Shown piece after piece: positions 25,809 through 32,712 of a DNA stretch of 62,762 nucleotides; the stretch's first letter is position 1; each line of letters begins with the position of its first letter. The notes below the pieces were generated by a model. It saw only the letters and a list, made by a program, of their open reading frames with translations. It made no database searches and was not told where the DNA came from. Both the position numbers and the translations under genes were made by a program. Origin of the DNA: Nocardiopsis sp. NRRL B-16309 (GTDB lineage Bacteria; Actinomycetota; Actinomycetes; Streptosporangiales; Streptosporangiaceae); NCBI RefSeq assembly GCF_001279585.1, contig NZ_LGEC01000005.1, positions 1-62,762 on the forward strand. The letters are read 5' to 3'.

Positions 25809-26930
25809 CTGGGCTTCGACGTCCCCCTGTGGCGCGGGATCACGCTGTACCGCGCCGCCGCCCTCGTCTACGCGCTGGTCCTGCTCGTCCAGCACCACGA
25901 GCACCTGGCCCGGCCCTGGGCCGCCTGGTGCGTCCTGGCGGTCATGGCGGCCTGGACGGCGGTCACCGCCCACGCCTACGTCCGCCCCCCGTGGCGGACG
26001 TGGCGCCTGCTGACCGCGGACCTGGCGGTCTCCTTCGGCTGCCTGTTCGCGACGGCCCTGGCGGCCTCTCCCTACTACCTCACGCAGGCCCCGCCGCTGA
26101 GCGGCTACTGGTTCGCCGGGGCCTCCCTGTCGGCGAGCGTGATCTGGGGCCGGCGCGGCGCCGCCACCGTCGCCCTGCTCTACGGCTTCGCCGACCTCAC
26201 CCTCAGAGTGGTCATGGGAGCGGCCATCACGGGGGCGACCGCGCGCGGCGTGGTGCTCCTGCTCCTGACGGGCCTGGCCGTGGGCTACATGGCCCGGGTG
26301 GCCGAGCGGGCCGAGGAGCGCTTCACCCAGGCGGTGGCGCTGGAGGCCCGCCTGTTCGAGCGCGAGCAGCTGGCCCGGGAGATCCACGACTCCGTCCTGC
26401 AGGTCCTGGCCCTGGTCCGGCGCCGCGGGGCCGAGGCCGGCGGCGAGGCGGCGGAGCTGGGCCGGATGGCCGGTGAGCAGGAGGTGCGCCTGCGCTCGCT
26501 CATCACCGACGGCCTGCCCGAACCGAAGGGCGGCCCGGTGGACCTGCGCGAACTGCTGCGCAGGCAGGAGTCGGTCACCGTCTCCGTCGCCACCCCCGCC
26601 ACACCGGTGCTGCTGCCCGCCCGGTCGGCCGCGGAGCTCTCCGCCGCCGTCCAGGCCGCCCTGGACAACGTGGCCCGCCACTGCCCGGCGGGCACCCGTG
26701 CCTGGGTGCTGGTGGAGGAGGAGGACGACACCGTGACCGTCTCCGTCCGCGACGACGGCCCGGGCATCCCGCCCGACCGGCTGGACGCCGCCCGCCGCGA
26801 GGGGCGCCTGGGCGTGGCCCAGTCCATCCAGGGCCGCCTGCGGGACCTCGGCGGCACCGCCGAGTACGTGTCCCAGCCCGGCGAGGGCGCCGAGGTCGAA
26901 CTACGCGTCCCCCGAGTCCCAGCGGGGTGA
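25809..26930 (+). CDS. Sensor histidine kinase, MacS/DUF5931 type
   Basis: About 373 aa. The N-terminus has several membrane helices, starting with VPLWRGITLYRAAALVYALV. The phosphoacceptor helix is REIHDSVLQVLALVRRRG, and the GHKL domain has DNVARHC, VRDDGPGIP and GRLGVAQSIQGRL. No ATG, GTG or TTG precedes the conserved N-terminus in frame. An in-frame TGA at 25803 ends the upstream gene, so the only usable start there seems to be CTG 25809, two codons after that stop; the first ATG, at 25944, would delete helix one. No response regulator adjoins; the best partner is the NarL-type protein at 32.0 kb. Confidence 0.82.
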   Translation: MGFDVPLWRGITLYRAAALVYALVLLVQHHEHLARPWAAWCVLAVMAAWTAVTAHAYVRPPWRTWRLLTADLAVSFGCLFATALAASPYYLTQAPPLSGYWFAGASLSASVIWGRRGAATVALLYGFADLTLRVVMGAAITGATARGVVLLLLTGLAVGYMARVAERAEERFTQAVALEARLFEREQLAREIHDSVLQVLALVRRRGAEAGGEAAELGRMAGEQEVRLRSLITDGLPEPKGGPVDLRELLRRQESVTVSVATPATPVLLPARSAAELSAAVQAALDNVARHCPAGTRAWVLVEEEDDTVTVSVRDDGPGIPPDRLDAARREGRLGVAQSIQGRLRDLGGTAEYVSQPGEGAEVELRVPRVPAG

Positions 26931-26999
26931 AGTACGCGGCGCCCCTCGTGGGCCGTCACCCCTGCCGCGAGGTTGCGTGCCATCGCCTGTGCCCCGATG

Positions 27000-27180
27000 G
27001 ATCGAAGATGTACGCACAGCCCTACGGGACTCGAGGGGGCGAGAGGTCGGCCGTCCAGCCTGCCGGAACCACAGGGGGTCTATCCGGTCAAAGCAGGAAG
27101 GACCGCGCCGCAGGCGTCCGTTGAGGGTGGTGGCGGGCGACGGTGTGGGCACGAGCGGCGGCCCAGGGCGGGCGCGGTGA
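27000..27180 (-). repeat. Dispersed hairpin repeat, copy F
   Basis: On the minus strand it shares with the end of copy D the run GGGCCGCCGCTCGTGCCC, then CCACCACCCTCAACGGACGC and GGTCCTTCCTGCTT. Tandem units of the CCCCCTGTGGTTCCGGCAGG type follow. The loop here reads TCGTGCCC rather than TCGTTCCTC. It follows the molybdopterin oxidoreductase stop in the same direction. Confidence 0.75.
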
Positions 27181-27191
27181 GGCCCCGTCTA

Positions 27192-27845
27192 CTAGGCGCC
27201 CGAGGCGAAGCGCTGCTCCTGCCACGGGTCGGCCCGGTTGTGGTAGCCGCGTTCCTCCCAGAACCCCCGGCGGTCGGCCGTCATGTACTCGACGGCGCGC
27301 AGCCACTTGACGCTCTTCCAGCCGTACAGGTGCGGCACCACCAGGCGCAGCGGGAAGCCGTGCTCGGGGTCCAGCGGCCGGTGGTCGCGGCCCATGGCCA
27401 GCATCGTGCCCTCGGCCAGGAAGTCGTCCAGGCGCAGGTTCGCGCTGTAGCCGTACTCGCCCCACGCCATCACGTGTGTGACCTCGGGGGCGGGTGGGGC
27501 GATGTCGACCAGATCCTGGGGACGCACCCCGTACCAGGGCACGTCGGGGACGCTGAAGCGCATGACGCAGTGGAAGTCGCGGACCGTGTCCGCGCGCGGC
27601 AGCTCGGCGAACTCGTCCCAGGTCCAGCGGTAGGTGCCCAGGGTCTCGGTGGCCCCCATGACCCGGAAGTCCCACCGGTGCGGCCGGAACGTGGGCACGG
27701 GTCCGTAGTGCAGTGGCTTGTGCTCGTGGCGTATCACCTGGCCGGGCGGCAGGTCGGCCCGCCGCGTGTCCCCCCGGTCCCCGGTCCGGGCTCCCTCGTG
27801 CAATCCGTCCCCTCTCTCAGACGGCCGGTCCGCCCGTGCCGTCAC
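27192..27845 (-). CDS. Molybdopterin-dependent oxidoreductase (sulfite oxidase fold)
   Basis: About 217 aa, consisting only of the sulfite-oxidase-type molybdenum cofactor domain. LHYGPVPTFRPHRWDFRVMG opens it. The Mo-ligand Cys is in FHCVMRFSVPDVPWYGV, and GHDHRPLDPEHGFPLRLVVP-like sequence follows. There is no Tat or Sec signal peptide, unlike MsrP, so it is probably cytoplasmic. The substrate is unknown. The N-terminus is uncertain: GTG 27845 has GAGAAG just upstream, while an ATG at 27914 would add 23 low-complexity residues. Confidence 0.78.
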   Translation of the reverse strand: MTARADRPSERGDGLHEGARTGDRGDTRRADLPPGQVIRHEHKPLHYGPVPTFRPHRWDFRVMGATETLGTYRWTWDEFAELPRADTVRDFHCVMRFSVPDVPWYGVRPQDLVDIAPPAPEVTHVMAWGEYGYSANLRLDDFLAEGTMLAMGRDHRPLDPEHGFPLRLVVPHLYGWKSVKWLRAVEYMTADRRGFWEERGYHNRADPWQEQRFASGA

Positions 27846-27965
27846 TGCTTCTCGCGACCTGCCCCCCTCGCTGGGTGGGGGAAGGGAGGCTCTCGCCATC
27901 CTGCCAGGCGGCAACGAGAGCTAGGTCACTCCCCCCGGGTGTGCGGGTCCCCTCCGATCGTGCGC

Positions 27966-27971
27966 TATAGT
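27966..27971 (+). promoter_or_regulatory. -10 box of the DAHP synthase leader
   Basis: TATAGT followed by 7 bases and then the ATG of the aromatic leader peptide, so the transcript probably begins at that ATG. Confidence 0.6.
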
Positions 27972-27978
27972 CACAGCC

Positions 27979-28050
27979 ATGCAGCGGAACTTTTGGCGCT
28001 TTTATGGCTACCGGCCCAACTCCCCGGTCGCCTGTCAAGCGCTGCGCTGA
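27979..28050 (+). CDS. Aromatic-rich leader peptide of the DAHP synthase gene
   Basis: A 23-codon open frame running from ATG 27979 to TGA 28050. Residues 5-11 are Phe-Trp-Arg-Phe-Tyr-Gly-Tyr, giving five aromatic residues in seven. It begins at a probable leaderless start, 7 bases after TATAGT. A perfect 15-bp terminator hairpin follows 15 bases after its stop, and then the aromatic-pathway gene. This is the layout of amino-acid attenuators such as trpL or pheL. The bases encoding residues 11-13 (CCGGCCC, 28011-28017) can pair with GGGCCGG (28076-28082) in the terminator, a possible antiterminator. Confidence 0.78.
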   Translation: MQRNFWRFYGYRPNSPVACQALR

Positions 28051-28065
28051 TACAGGACGACTTCC

Positions 28066-28099
28066 AAGGAGCCCCGGGCCGGACGGCCCGGGGCTCCTT
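28066..28099 (+). terminator. Attenuator terminator upstream of DAHP synthase
   Basis: Perfect 15-bp stem AAGGAGCCCCGGGCC / GGCCCGGGGCTCCTT with loop GGAC, between the leader peptide and the structural gene. It lacks a long T run, having only TT and then CGCGTT. Confidence 0.75.
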
Positions 28100-28162
28100 C
28101 GCGTTCCGGGCGCGGCCACAGGGTTCAGCCACCCGCCACTCCAACGAACAGGGACTACCCAC

Positions 28163-29209
28163 ATGGTCATCGTGATGGCACCGGACGCCACCCCCGACAA
28201 CATCGACGATCTGGTCGAGCTGGTCAGCTCGGTCGGCGGCGAGGCCTACGTGACGCGCGGCGTGAGCCGTACGATCATCGGCCTGGTCGGGGACGTCGAG
28301 CGCTTCCAGGACCTCGGCCTGGCCGCCAAGCCCGGTGTCAGCGACGTGCTGCGCATCTCGGTCCCCTACAAGCTCGTCAGCCGCGAGAACCACGACAGCC
28401 GCACCGTGGTGAGCGTGCGCGGTGTCCCGATCGGCGGCGACAACATGACCGTGATCGCCGGTCCGTGCGCGGTCGAGACCCCCGACCAGACCCTGGAGGC
28501 CGCCCGGATGGCGCTGGCCGCCGGCGCGTCGCTGCTGCGGGGCGGCGCCTACAAGCCGCGGACCTCCCCCTACGCCTTCCAGGGCCTGGGGGAGCAGGGG
28601 CTGAAGATCCTCGCGGACGTGCGCGAGGAGACCGGGATGCCCATCGTGACGGAGGTCGTGGACGCCGCCGACGTCGAGCTGGTCGCCTCCTACGCCGACA
28701 TGCTCCAGGTCGGCACGCGCAACATGCAGAACTTCGCCCTGCTGCAGGCGGTCGGCGACGCGGGCAAGCCCGTCCTGCTCAAGCGCGGCATGAGCGCCAC
28801 GATCGAGGAGTGGTTGATGGCCGCCGAGTACATCGCCCAGCGCGGCAACCTCGACATCGTCCTGTGCGAGCGCGGCATCCGCACCTTCGAGAAGGCCACC
28901 CGCAACACCCTGGACATCAGCGCCGTCCCGGTGGCGCAGAACCTGTCCCACCTGCCGGTCATCGTGGACCCCTCGCACTCCGGGGGCAAGCGCGACCTCG
29001 TCCTGCCGCTGTCGCGGGCCGCCATCGCGGTGGGCGCCGACGGCATCATCGTGGACGTGCACCCCACGCCGGAGGAGGCGCTGTGCGACGGCCCCCAGGC
29101 CCTGCTGGAGTCCGACCTGGCGGAGCTGCGGGACCTGTCGGCGACCCTGGCCACCCTGAGCGGCCGTACCCTGACGCCCGCCCCGGGCCGGGAACTCGCC
29201 GGACTGTGA
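28163..29209 (+). CDS. aroF: DAHP synthase, AroF/AroA-beta type
   Basis: 348 aa. It condenses phosphoenolpyruvate and erythrose 4-phosphate to DAHP, the first step of aromatic amino acid synthesis. The N-terminal 70 residues (MVIVMAPDATPDNIDDLVEL) are the ferredoxin-like regulatory domain of this class. The barrel follows with IAGPCAVETPDQ, GAYKPRTSPYAFQGLG and IVDPSHSGGKRDLV, all family landmarks. ATG 28163 is set by the ferredoxin-like domain. The leader peptide and hairpin upstream predict control by charged aromatic tRNAs. The symbol follows the Thermotoga-type naming. Confidence 0.93.
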   Translation: MVIVMAPDATPDNIDDLVELVSSVGGEAYVTRGVSRTIIGLVGDVERFQDLGLAAKPGVSDVLRISVPYKLVSRENHDSRTVVSVRGVPIGGDNMTVIAGPCAVETPDQTLEAARMALAAGASLLRGGAYKPRTSPYAFQGLGEQGLKILADVREETGMPIVTEVVDAADVELVASYADMLQVGTRNMQNFALLQAVGDAGKPVLLKRGMSATIEEWLMAAEYIAQRGNLDIVLCERGIRTFEKATRNTLDISAVPVAQNLSHLPVIVDPSHSGGKRDLVLPLSRAAIAVGADGIIVDVHPTPEEALCDGPQALLESDLAELRDLSATLATLSGRTLTPAPGRELAGL

Positions 29210-29221
29210 ACGCGTGAGAGC

Positions 29222-29257
29222 GGGTGCTCCGCGGCCCCCCGGGCGCGCGGAGCACCC
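29222..29257. terminator. Bidirectional terminator hairpin
   Basis: 12-bp stem GGGTGCTCCGCG / CGCGGAGCACCC between convergent aroF and thiI. Confidence 0.75.
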
Positions 29258-29262
29258 CCGTC

Positions 29263-30543
29263 TCAGACGCGGGCCGCGGCGGCGGGCGCCACCCGGGCGG
29301 GTGCCGCCTCGCCCAGGAAACTGGGCTTGTGCAGCTGGGCCGTGGTGACCAGGTGCTCGGCCAGTTCCTCGGCGTCCAACCGCTTCTCGATCTGGCGCAG
29401 GTCCGGGATCTTGGCGGCGGTCTCGACCTGGCGCGGCGTCAGCATCGTGCAGCAGTCCTCGTCGGGAAGCTCCGAGATGGCCAGGGTGCCGATCCGGCGG
29501 GCCTGGTCCATGATCTCGGTCTTGTCCATCCCGATGAGCGGCCGCAGGATCGGCAGGTCCACCGCGTCGTCCAGGGCGGTGAGGTTGGTCATCGTCTGGC
29601 TGGACACCTGGCCCAGGGCGTCCCCGGTGATCAGGCACTCCGCGCCCAGGTCGTCGGCGAGCGCCTCGGCGGTCTTGAGCATCAGCCGCCGCTGGGCGAC
29701 GATCTGCAGCCGTTCGATGCCCGAGCTCTTCAGCTGCTGCTGGGCCTTGCCGAAGGGCACCACGAACAGCCGCGAGCCGACCTGGTAGCGGTCGATCTGG
29801 CGGACCAGGCTGTAGGCCTTGTAGATGGACTCCGGGCCGGTGAAGGGCATCCCGGAGAAGTGCAGGAAGTCCACCTTCAGGCCGCGCCGGATCATCCGGT
29901 GCGCCGCGACCGGCGAGTCGATGCCGCCCGACATCAGCACCAGGCCGCGCCCGCTCATCCCGGCGGGCAGGCCGCCCTGGCCGGGGATGCCGTCGGTGAA
30001 CACGAACGCCTCGTCCTTGTCCACCTCGACGAACAGGGTGTTGTCGGGCCGCTTGAGGTTGACCGGGTACCCGTGCGCCTCGATGATCTTGGAGCCGAGG
30101 TAGCCGGCCAGCTCGGACGAGGTCATCTCGAAGCGCTTGTCCCGGCGGCGCGCCCGCACGGCGAACGTGCCGGTGCGGTCGGCCAGGGAGCGCACCGCGA
30201 TGTCGGTGATGGCGTCCAGGTCCTTGGCCACCCGGCGCACCAGGTGCACCCACACGACGCCCATGACGTTGGCCATGCGGTCGGCGATCTCGGCGACCTC
30301 CACGTCGGAGGCGCCGGGCTTGCGGACGATGATCACGCCGGAACCGCGCTGGGAGAGCCGGACGTCGCCCAGGTCGCGCACCGACGCGCGGATGTTGTTG
30401 TGCAGCCGCCGCTCGAACAGCTTGCGGTTGGACCCCTTGAGGACGATCTCGCCGAGCTTCATGAGCACGCAGAGCTCGCCCAGCCCGGTGCCGGCTCCGA
30501 CCTTGGCTGCGGGGAGCGGCGCGGACTCGAGCGACGCTGACAT
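29263..30543 (-). CDS. thiI: tRNA 4-thiouridine synthase ThiI
   Basis: 426 aa. It adenylates U8 of tRNA for sulfur transfer; in some bacteria the same protein feeds sulfur to thiazole synthesis. The N-terminal THUMP domain (about 20-175) is followed by the PP-loop LMSGGIDSPVAAHRMI near residue 190. The C-terminal rhodanese domain of E. coli ThiI is absent. DEDCCTMLTPR near residue 365 keeps a Cys pair. ATG 30543 follows GGAGGTAGCACC, a strong ribosome binding site. Encoded apart from the thi operon. Confidence 0.93.
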   Translation of the reverse strand: MSASLESAPLPAAKVGAGTGLGELCVLMKLGEIVLKGSNRKLFERRLHNNIRASVRDLGDVRLSQRGSGVIIVRKPGASDVEVAEIADRMANVMGVVWVHLVRRVAKDLDAITDIAVRSLADRTGTFAVRARRRDKRFEMTSSELAGYLGSKIIEAHGYPVNLKRPDNTLFVEVDKDEAFVFTDGIPGQGGLPAGMSGRGLVLMSGGIDSPVAAHRMIRRGLKVDFLHFSGMPFTGPESIYKAYSLVRQIDRYQVGSRLFVVPFGKAQQQLKSSGIERLQIVAQRRLMLKTAEALADDLGAECLITGDALGQVSSQTMTNLTALDDAVDLPILRPLIGMDKTEIMDQARRIGTLAISELPDEDCCTMLTPRQVETAAKIPDLRQIEKRLDAEELAEHLVTTAQLHKPSFLGEAAPARVAPAAAARV

Positions 30544-30696
30544 GGTGCTACCTCCGGTGGGTACGAGATGACTGCCGTCTCCAGTATCGAACATCCGCGC
30601 CACCGTTCCGAACGCTTTCCACAGCGGCGCCCCCGCACCAGCAGGACGCCGGTACGGGGGCGGTGGCCACAGGGGAGCAGGAGCCCCGAGGGGCCG

Positions 30697-31722
30697 CTAG
30701 CCGAAGAAGACCTCGGCCTCCTCGTAGCGCTCGGCCGGGACGGTCTTGAGGGTGTCGGTGGCCTCGGCCAGGTCCACCCGCACGATGTCGGTGCCCTGCA
30801 GGCCGACCATCTTGCCGAACGAGCCGTCGTGCACGGCGTCGATCGCGTGGACGCCCAGGCGGGTGGCGAGCACCCGGTCGAACGCGGAGGGGGTACCGCC
30901 GCGCTGCACGTGCCCGAGCACCACCGAGCGCGCCTCCTTGCCGGTGCGCTGCTCGATCTCGTCGGCCAGGCGCTGGCCGATGCCGCCCAGGCGGACGTGG
31001 CCGAAGGCGTCCGTCTCGCCGGTCGCCAGCTCCATCTGGCCCTCCATCGGGTGCGCGCCCTCGGCGACCACGATGATGGGGGCGTACTGGGTCTGGAAGC
31101 GGCTCTCGACGTGCTTGACGACCTGGTCGATGTCGAAGGGGCGCTCGGGGATGAGGATCACGTTGGCGCCGGCCGCCATGCCCGAGTGCAGCGCGATCCA
31201 TCCGGCGTGGCGGCCCATGACCTCGACCACGAGCGCGCGGTGGTGGGACTCGGCGGTGGTGTGCAGCCGGTCGATGGCCTCCATCGCGATGTTCACGGCC
31301 GTGTCGAAGCCGAACGTGTAGTCGGTCGCGTTGAGGTCGTTGTCGATGGTCTTGGGCACGCCCACGACGTTCACACCGCGGTCGTGGAGCTGGCGCGCCA
31401 CACCCAGGGTGTCCTCGCCGCCGATGGCCACCAGGGCGTCCACGCCCAGTCCGGCCATGTTGTCCTTGACCCGCTCGACACCGCCCTCGATCTTCATCAG
31501 GTTGGTGCGCGAGGAACCCAGGATGGTGCCGCCGCGCGGCAGGATCCCGCGCACCGCCGTGACGTCCAGCGGCATGGTGTCGCCTTCCAGGGGGCCGCGC
31601 CAGCCGTCCCGGAAGCCCACGAACTCGTAGCCGTAGTCCTTGATCCCCTTACGGACGACGGCGCGGATGACCGCGTTCAGACCAGGGCAGTCTCCACCGC
31701 CGGTCAACACCCCGACTCGCAT
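30697..31722 (-). CDS. pfkA: 6-phosphofructokinase, group III
   Basis: 341 aa. It phosphorylates fructose 6-phosphate, a committed step of glycolysis. GVLTGGGDCPGLNAVIR opens the protein, PKTIDNDLNAT includes the catalytic Asp, and MGRHAGWIA and RVDLAEATDTL-like regions follow. The phosphoryl-donor motif is GGEDT, not GGDGT, and the later motif has Lys (PKTIDND) rather than Gly (PGTIDND), as in pyrophosphate-type enzymes; actinobacterial group III contains both donor types. GAGGAG precedes ATG 31722. A DasR-type operator lies 43-58 bases upstream. Confidence 0.93.
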   Translation of the reverse strand: MRVGVLTGGGDCPGLNAVIRAVVRKGIKDYGYEFVGFRDGWRGPLEGDTMPLDVTAVRGILPRGGTILGSSRTNLMKIEGGVERVKDNMAGLGVDALVAIGGEDTLGVARQLHDRGVNVVGVPKTIDNDLNATDYTFGFDTAVNIAMEAIDRLHTTAESHHRALVVEVMGRHAGWIALHSGMAAGANVILIPERPFDIDQVVKHVESRFQTQYAPIIVVAEGAHPMEGQMELATGETDAFGHVRLGGIGQRLADEIEQRTGKEARSVVLGHVQRGGTPSAFDRVLATRLGVHAIDAVHDGSFGKMVGLQGTDIVRVDLAEATDTLKTVPAERYEEAEVFFG

Positions 31723-31764
31723 GCGACAACTCCTCGACGTAGTGTGATTGAGCGCATCGCGCCA

Positions 31765-31780
31765 TATGGTCTAGACCATA
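31765..31780. promoter_or_regulatory. DasR/NagR-type operator (dre) upstream of pfkA
   Basis: TATGGTCTAGACCATA is a perfect 16-base palindrome containing TGGTCTAGACCA, the core of the GntR/HutC-family DasR-responsive element. It lies 43-58 bases before the pfkA start, in promoter range. No other copy was noticed in the window. Confidence 0.8.
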
Positions 31781-32004
31781 GTGGGCCCAGGGAGTCCAGG
31801 CCAACCCGTGGGCGGGTGTGGATCACGCGGGCGGGCGAGGCCAGGGAGTGTTCTTCCGCGGGCTTCCGGGTGAGCGAGCGGTCGTCAGGCCATCCCTCGC
31901 AGGACGATGTGCGAAGTTCAGCCTGGTTGTGCTGCACGAGCGCAGAGGCGCGGCGAGAGGCGGCCTGGCGGCCGCGAGCCCGGAATGCCGCAAAGAATCA
32001 CGAC

Positions 32005-32667
32005 CTAGTCGTCGAGCCCCTGGTCGATGGCGTAGCGGACGAGCTCCACCCGGTTGTGCAGGTGGAGCTTGGTGAGGGTGTTCTGCACGTGGTTCTGCAC
32101 CGTGCGGTGCGCGATCGACAGCCGCGCCGCGATCTGCTTGTAGGCCAGCCCCTTGGCGACCAGGCGCAGCACCTCGGTCTCACGCGGGGTGAGCGCGGGA
32201 GCGGGGCCGTCCGGTTCCCGGGGCTCCTTCGCCGAGGCCAGCCTGCGGTACTCGCCCAGGACGAGACCGGCCAGCCCCGGGGTGTAGACCGCCTCCCCGG
32301 CGTGCACGCGGCGCACCGCGTCGAGCAGTTCCTCGCGCGCGGCCGACTTCACCAGGTACCCGGTGGCTCCGGCCTTGACCGCGGCCAGGACGTCGTCGCC
32401 CTCGCCGCTGGCCGACAGCACGAGCACGCGCGGCGGGTCGGCCAGGGCCACCAGCCCCGCCGTCAGCTCCACGCCGGACATGTCCGGCAGGTTCAGATCG
32501 ACCACGGCCAGCGTGGGGCGCGCGGCCGGCGCGATGCGCAGGGCCTTGGCGCCGTCGCCCGCCGTCCCGACCACGTCCACCCCGGCCTCGCCGAGGTCGC
32601 GCGCGACCGCGTCGCGCCACATCGGGTGGTCGTCCACCACCAGTACCCGGATCGCGTCCATGCCCAT
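32005..32667 (-). CDS. NarL/LuxR-type response regulator
   Basis: 220 aa. The receiver has DDHPMWRDAV (acidic pair), phosphoacceptor Asp in VVDLNLPDMSG and Lys in GYLVKSAAREELLDA. The C-terminal LuxR helix-turn-helix has LTPRETEVLRLVAKGLAYKQ and RTVQNHVQNTLTKL. It probably pairs with the MacS-type kinase at 25.8 kb, because orthologous kinase and regulator genes are neighbours next to pfkA in Streptomyces; here they are about 5 kb apart. A TAGGCT box 7 bases before ATG 32667 suggests a leaderless mRNA independent of the upstream kinase gene. Confidence 0.9.
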   Translation of the reverse strand: MGMDAIRVLVVDDHPMWRDAVARDLGEAGVDVVGTAGDGAKALRIAPAARPTLAVVDLNLPDMSGVELTAGLVALADPPRVLVLSASGEGDDVLAAVKAGATGYLVKSAAREELLDAVRRVHAGEAVYTPGLAGLVLGEYRRLASAKEPREPDGPAPALTPRETEVLRLVAKGLAYKQIAARLSIAHRTVQNHVQNTLTKLHLHNRVELVRYAIDQGLDD

Positions 32668-32674
32668 GCGGCCG

Positions 32675-32680
32675 AGCCTA
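32675..32680 (-). promoter_or_regulatory. Leaderless -10 box of the response regulator
   Basis: TAGGCT on the minus strand, 7 bases before the ATG at 32667, inside the 45-base gap after the PASTA kinase gene. Confidence 0.5.
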
Positions 32681-32712
32681 TCGGCACCGCACGGGCGCCG
32701 CGGGGGCCGGGG

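Noticed and set aside
30568..30603. Extension of thiI to an ATG at 30603
   Set aside because: The ATG at 30543 has GGAGGTAGCACC directly upstream, and the extra 20 residues are unlike ThiI N-termini.
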